Position numbers and translations under genes: made by a program. From Planctomycetaceae bacterium (GTDB lineage: Bacteria > Planctomycetota > Planctomycetia > Pirellulales > Thermoguttaceae), in assembly GCA_031278315.1 (NCBI GenBank), contig JAITKS010000021.1, forward strand, positions 1-6,097: a stretch of 6,097 nt of DNA, read 5' to 3'. The notes beneath the pieces were generated by a model. That model searched no databases and was not told the origin of the DNA. It saw only the letters and a list, made by a program, of their open reading frames with translations. Positions 5,562 through 6,097 of this stretch are shown here, one piece after another (positions within the stretch are counted from its first letter, which is position 1; the number at the start of each line of letters is the position of its first letter).

Positions 5562-5855
5562 TCAATGACATTCTAATGGTATCGTACACTATGAATTTCG
5601 GCGATATAAAGTAAAAACCTGAGTTCCGATTTAGGTAAACAGGCGTCTTGAACCGAAAAAATTCAAGTGAGGGCAGTTTAAAATAAATTTACCTTTTTGG
5701 GATACATTTTAAATTTTAATTTAAATTTTAATTTAAATTTTAAACTGTTCGCACTTTAAATTTCGGTTACTGCTGCATGCGTAATTTCGGAATGCAGGCT
5801 TTTACCGATTTTGAATCGCCGAAATTCATTGTACGTGTTGTATAGAATTTATTGA
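5562..5855. mobile_element. Long imperfect palindrome (foldback/MITE-like element or large RNA hairpin)
   Basis: Several inverted matches are nested in the same order on both sides of a centre near 5709. From outside in: TCAAT/ATTGA (5562-5566, 5851-5855); ATTCTA/TAGAAT (5570-5575, 5843-5848); CGTACA/TGTACG (5583-5588, 5830-5835); an exact 15-mer ATGAATTTCGGCGAT (5591-5605) and its complement (5815-5829); GTAAAA-x-CCTG-xx-TTCCGA (about 5611-5629, 5786-5805); and AACCGAAA...CAGTTTAAAAT (5651-5684, 5737-5768). The seven bases TTGAAAT occur directly at both edges (5556-5562, 5852-5858), possibly a target duplication. There is no coding capacity beyond tiny frames and no transposase. A mobile-element remnant and a structured noncoding RNA are both possible. 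Confidence 0.55.
5711..5745. repeat. 12-bp AT-only tandem repeat at the palindrome centre
   Basis: AAATTTTAATTT occurs twice in a row (5711-5722, 5723-5734) and is followed by a third, partial copy ending AAAC. The unit is itself nearly palindromic, so it can extend the surrounding foldback structure or melt easily. Confidence 0.7.
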
Positions 5856-5913
5856 AATAAAGCCGTAAAACAGATTTTTCAGTATGTAACTTATATGAAT
5901 TATTAATTAAAGT

Positions 5914-6027
5914 ATGAACGAGTTAAAATTAGTTACTACTTTTTATTCTCTGATTATGTTTTTCAACATTGGTTTGTCGATTTATCTGACAAATACAAAC
6001 ATTGCAAACAAATCAAACGGGGAATAG
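5914..6027 (+). CDS. Possible small membrane or secreted peptide (37 aa)
   Basis: ATG 5914-5916 opens a 37-codon frame ending at TAG 6025-6027. It reads MNELK, then a hydrophobic stretch LVTTFYSLIMFFNIGLSIYL (residues 6-25), then a polar tail TNTNIANKSNGE. This is the shape of a single-pass small membrane protein or a signal-peptide-like leader. The upstream sequence (TTAATTAAAGT) has at best a weak ribosome binding site, and no promoter is evident. AT-rich DNA readily produces hydrophobic short frames, so this may be chance. It would be divergent from the helicase. Confidence 0.22.
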   Translation: MNELKLVTTFYSLIMFFNIGLSIYLTNTNIANKSNGE

Positions 6028-6097
6028 TATAATCGTTTTTCGATCTTAAATCTACCAGTAGGCGGATAAAAAAATATTCAAGAGTAAAGACAGTTTG

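Larger units (their letters stand above)
5289..6097. other. ~800-base region with no well-supported gene
   Basis: No long reading frame exists on either strand. From left to right it holds the inverted repeat before the helicase (5308-5341), a lone GC palindrome CGCCGGCG (5417-5424), a 10-bp-stem hairpin (5459-5499), a roughly 294-base foldback region (5562-5855) and one small possible gene (5914-6027). After 6028 there is a TATAAT without a matching -35 box and otherwise nothing I can name. Confidence 0.6.

Noticed and set aside
5767..5829. Leftward 20-codon frame starting MNFGDSKS inside the palindrome
   Set aside because: Its start and first codons are simply the right arm of the palindrome (the left arm begins identically but stops after seven codons); too short and without a ribosome binding site.
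6028..6033. TATAAT as a promoter for a gene beyond the right edge
   Set aside because: The nearest -35-like TTGCAA (6002-6007) is 20 bases away, too far, and there is no extended -10 or visible downstream gene.

Overview
This AT-rich bacterial window probably comes from a low-GC planctomycete-like genome. Four things point that way: a DEAD-box helicase core of a type common in that phylum, an SHD1-like domain in a predicted secreted protein, small exported proteins of unknown function, and several short-period intergenic repeat families. The phylum is inferred from family resemblance and no marker gene confirms it.

Layout. All well-supported genes lie on the minus strand. From the right end: about 800 bases without a well-supported gene (5289-6097), holding a nearly 300-base imperfect palindrome, a 10-bp-stem hairpin, an inverted repeat over a possible -10 box of the helicase, and one possible 37-residue membrane peptide. 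Next is a large DEAD-box RNA helicase (2595-5288) whose roughly 490-residue N-terminal half is low-complexity and probably disordered. Then comes a 398-base intergenic stretch (2197-2594) with three kinds of 9-bp-period repeat and a candidate promoter. Below it are a 76-residue exported protein (1966-2196), a 246-codon exported protein (1008-1748), and a 182-residue reading frame (405-953) in the same frame as the 246-codon gene, separated from it by one TAA. The last two look like one secreted protein of about 447 codons with a C-terminal SHD1-like domain, split by a nonsense codon. The bases from 73 to 404 hold a pair of competing hairpins and a 223-bp MITE-like inverted-repeat element just past the 405 stop. 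The first 72 bases may be the tail of a rightward gene.

How it works together. The three small reading frames run in one direction behind one candidate promoter, and the first has the best ribosome binding site in the window, so they may be one transcription unit for exported proteins. The helicase has its own long leader and is separated from them by repeats. Nothing ties the helicase functionally to the exported proteins.

I see no defence system, CRISPR array, RNA gene or transposase. The most unusual content is the two independent foldback elements, the 9-bp-period repeats, the split secreted gene and the very long Asn/Lys/Ser-rich extension of the helicase.
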